Shown one piece after another: positions 4,167-5,366 of a DNA stretch of 5,366 bases. The position numbers were made by a program, and so were the translations under genes. Every line of letters begins with the position of its first letter. The first letter of the stretch is position 1. Under the pieces are notes generated by a model, which saw only the letters and a list, made by a program, of their open reading frames with translations, ran no database searches and was not told where the DNA came from. Source of the DNA: Acidimicrobiaceae bacterium (GTDB lineage Bacteria > Actinomycetota > Acidimicrobiia > Acidimicrobiales > UBA10347); the NCBI GenBank assembly GCA_003485885.1, contig DNHM01000393.1, positions 1 through 5,366 on the forward strand. Reading direction: 5' to 3'.

Positions 4167-5366
4167 TCAGACGCCATCCAACGATCCACTCGACGATCGG
4201 CTGCGAGCCACCTTCACCGCCGAACGCGACGACTTGGACCGTCGCCATCTGGCAAATGGCGGAGCAGCACTTGGGCGCCGACGTTCGCTCAAATGGATCC
4301 CGTTCGCGATAGCTGCTGCAGCGCTCGCCATCGCCGGCTTCTTCTTCATCGGCAACCGCAGCAACGACCAAGCCGTCGAAGTCGACGTCGCCACCCAAAC
4401 CGTTGATGGGTCAGCGCAACCGGTCTCGTACGTAACGGGCCAGAACATGTGCGGTACAAGTTACAACCGCGGCTCCCGAGCCGTCGTGGGTGATGGGAGC
4501 GACGGTGCGGCGGCCCTCGCCGAACCGGAGATTTCAGGCCAGGAGGGTGTCACCCGCATACTGGAGCCAGGCACGCCCGTTGAACTCGCTGGCGGGTGCA
4601 CTCGCACGCAAAGTGCTACCGGGCGGACTCAAACCTGGTACGAGATCAAGGGTGCACCGGGAACGCCGAACGAGTGGGTGCTCAACGAGGACCTGGTGTG
4701 GCAGGCGCAGCCAGAACCGCTTCACGAACCAACTGTCAATGCCTGCGACACCGACGTGCCCGACGTGCCTCATTTCGTGTGGGATGTCTTGGTCCTTGAT
4801 CCCGACGGAGGGCTTGTCGCTCATACCTCAGCCGGCGTCGACGAACCGATCACCCGAATCATCGGGTTCGACGAGGTCGTCTCCCCAACAGGCGGCTGCG
4901 ATATCGCCGCCAATGGCGCGGTCTGGTACGAACTCAGTGGCCCTGAACGCTCTGCCGATTGGGTGAATGCCCGATACTTGCGCGCACCTGAACCTGCATG
5001 CCTGCAGGCGGAGCAGTCCGGCACCAGAGCCCGCAACGGTCAGCACATTCATGAGATAACCATCGGGGGTCGCCTGAGCTCATTGGCTGCCCAGTACGGC
5101 ATCGACGTCGAGGAACTTCTCAGCGCCAATCCACACATTGATCCGAACGTGACCGTTGCCGGCGACCTCATCTGGATCCCAGGGCTTCCGGAACAGCGCG
5201 AACCCATCAACGGATCGTTCGACGGTTGGGGCGTCGTAGACAGGGACCTCGTTGCCTTTAGCTTCGACAACACCACCTATCGGTGGTACCCAACCGAGGG
5301 AGTCAAGGTCGGGACGCAGTGTTCTCGCCTGTCTGGAGGCGGCGACACACTCGACGCCCTGCCTTG
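4159..5366 (+). CDS. Single-pass membrane protein with SH3-like repeats and LysM; candidate anti-sigma factor (3' truncated)
   Basis: From ATG 4159 the frame has no stop for 402 codons and runs off the window. Residues 1-45 are charged and end in a basic patch (RRRSLK). Residues 46-65 form one membrane helix (WIPFAIAAAALAIAGFFFIG); the basic patch predicts N-terminus inside, the rest outside. The exported part has two related ~100-residue units, each with a Cys, then TRI...GGC...WYE...(E/D)WV (key Cys98/Cys147 and Cys196/Cys247; Trp160/Trp173 and Trp256/Trp268). The second looks like a bacterial SH3 domain. A LysM domain follows at about 295-342 (LSSLAAQYGIDVEELLSANP, then IWIPG), then an unrecognised segment with Cys388. 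All six Cys lie outside, fitting disulfides. The eight-base overlap with the sigma gene suggests an anti-sigma factor whose exported part binds peptidoglycan. The N-terminus lacks the H-x3-C-x2-C zinc motif, so the anti-sigma role is inferred from context only. Confidence 0.85.
   Translation, partial: MDDQTPSNDPLDDRLRATFTAERDDLDRRHLANGGAALGRRRSLKWIPFAIAAAALAIAGFFFIGNRSNDQAVEVDVATQTVDGSAQPVSYVTGQNMCGTSYNRGSRAVVGDGSDGAAALAEPEISGQEGVTRILEPGTPVELAGGCTRTQSATGRTQTWYEIKGAPGTPNEWVLNEDLVWQAQPEPLHEPTVNACDTDVPDVPHFVWDVLVLDPDGGLVAHTSAGVDEPITRIIGFDEVVSPTGGCDIAANGAVWYELSGPERSADWVNARYLRAPEPACLQAEQSGTRARNGQHIHEITIGGRLSSLAAQYGIDVEELLSANPHIDPNVTVAGDLIWIPGLPEQREPINGSFDGWGVVDRDLVAFSFDNTTYRWYPTEGVKVGTQCSRLSGGGDTLDALP

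Noticed and set aside
4490..4966. Plus-strand reading frame of 158 residues
   Set aside because: It is a shifted frame inside the membrane sensor gene, whose own frame shows a membrane helix, SH3-like repeats and LysM; the shifted product is Arg/Ser/Pro-rich.

Overview
The window has about 60% G+C, mostly ATG and GTG starts, recognisable Shine-Dalgarno sequences and tight gene overlaps. Protein style (Zn-dependent alcohol dehydrogenase, ECF sigma factor plus single-pass membrane partner) suggests an actinobacterium, perhaps of the Acidimicrobiia type. That placement is an impression from codon and protein style, not a database result. I see no rRNA, tRNA, CRISPR array, transposase or phage gene.

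Layout: (1) 1-357, the 3' end of a plus-strand gene of unknown function. (2) 358-625, a 268-base gap between convergent genes with no convincing gene. (3) 626-901, a small, very acidic orphan protein on the minus strand. (4) 902-1073, a divergent spacer with a small dyad. (5) 1074-3397, a two-gene operon with a TGATG stop/start overlap: a Zn-dependent, probably NAD-linked alcohol dehydrogenase, then an enolase-superfamily acid-sugar dehydratase-like enzyme. Together they suggest oxidation and dehydration of a sugar or sugar acid; the substrate cannot be read from sequence. (6) 3398-3632, a 235-base spacer holding two successive palindromic elements of the same 42-base length. Their outer arms are identical (CTGTTG/CAACAG), their inner stems differ, and their centres lie 61 bp apart. 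(7) 3633-4166, an ECF-type sigma factor. (8) 4159-5366, overlapping it by 8 bases, a long reading frame still open at the window edge. It encodes a short basic cytoplasmic N-terminus, one membrane helix and an exported part with two ~100-residue SH3-like repeats and a LysM domain.

The most interesting part is 3431-5366: an ECF sigma factor translationally coupled to a membrane protein that looks built to bind peptidoglycan outside and the sigma factor inside, preceded by an unusual paired-palindrome leader. The likely reading is a cell-envelope sensing module, with the membrane protein as a non-zinc anti-sigma factor. The domain layout is seen directly; the anti-sigma role is inferred. A second point of interest is that the dehydratase keeps most of the galactonate-dehydratase-type active site but has Gly at a metal-ligand Asp position and Asn in place of the His-partner Asp.
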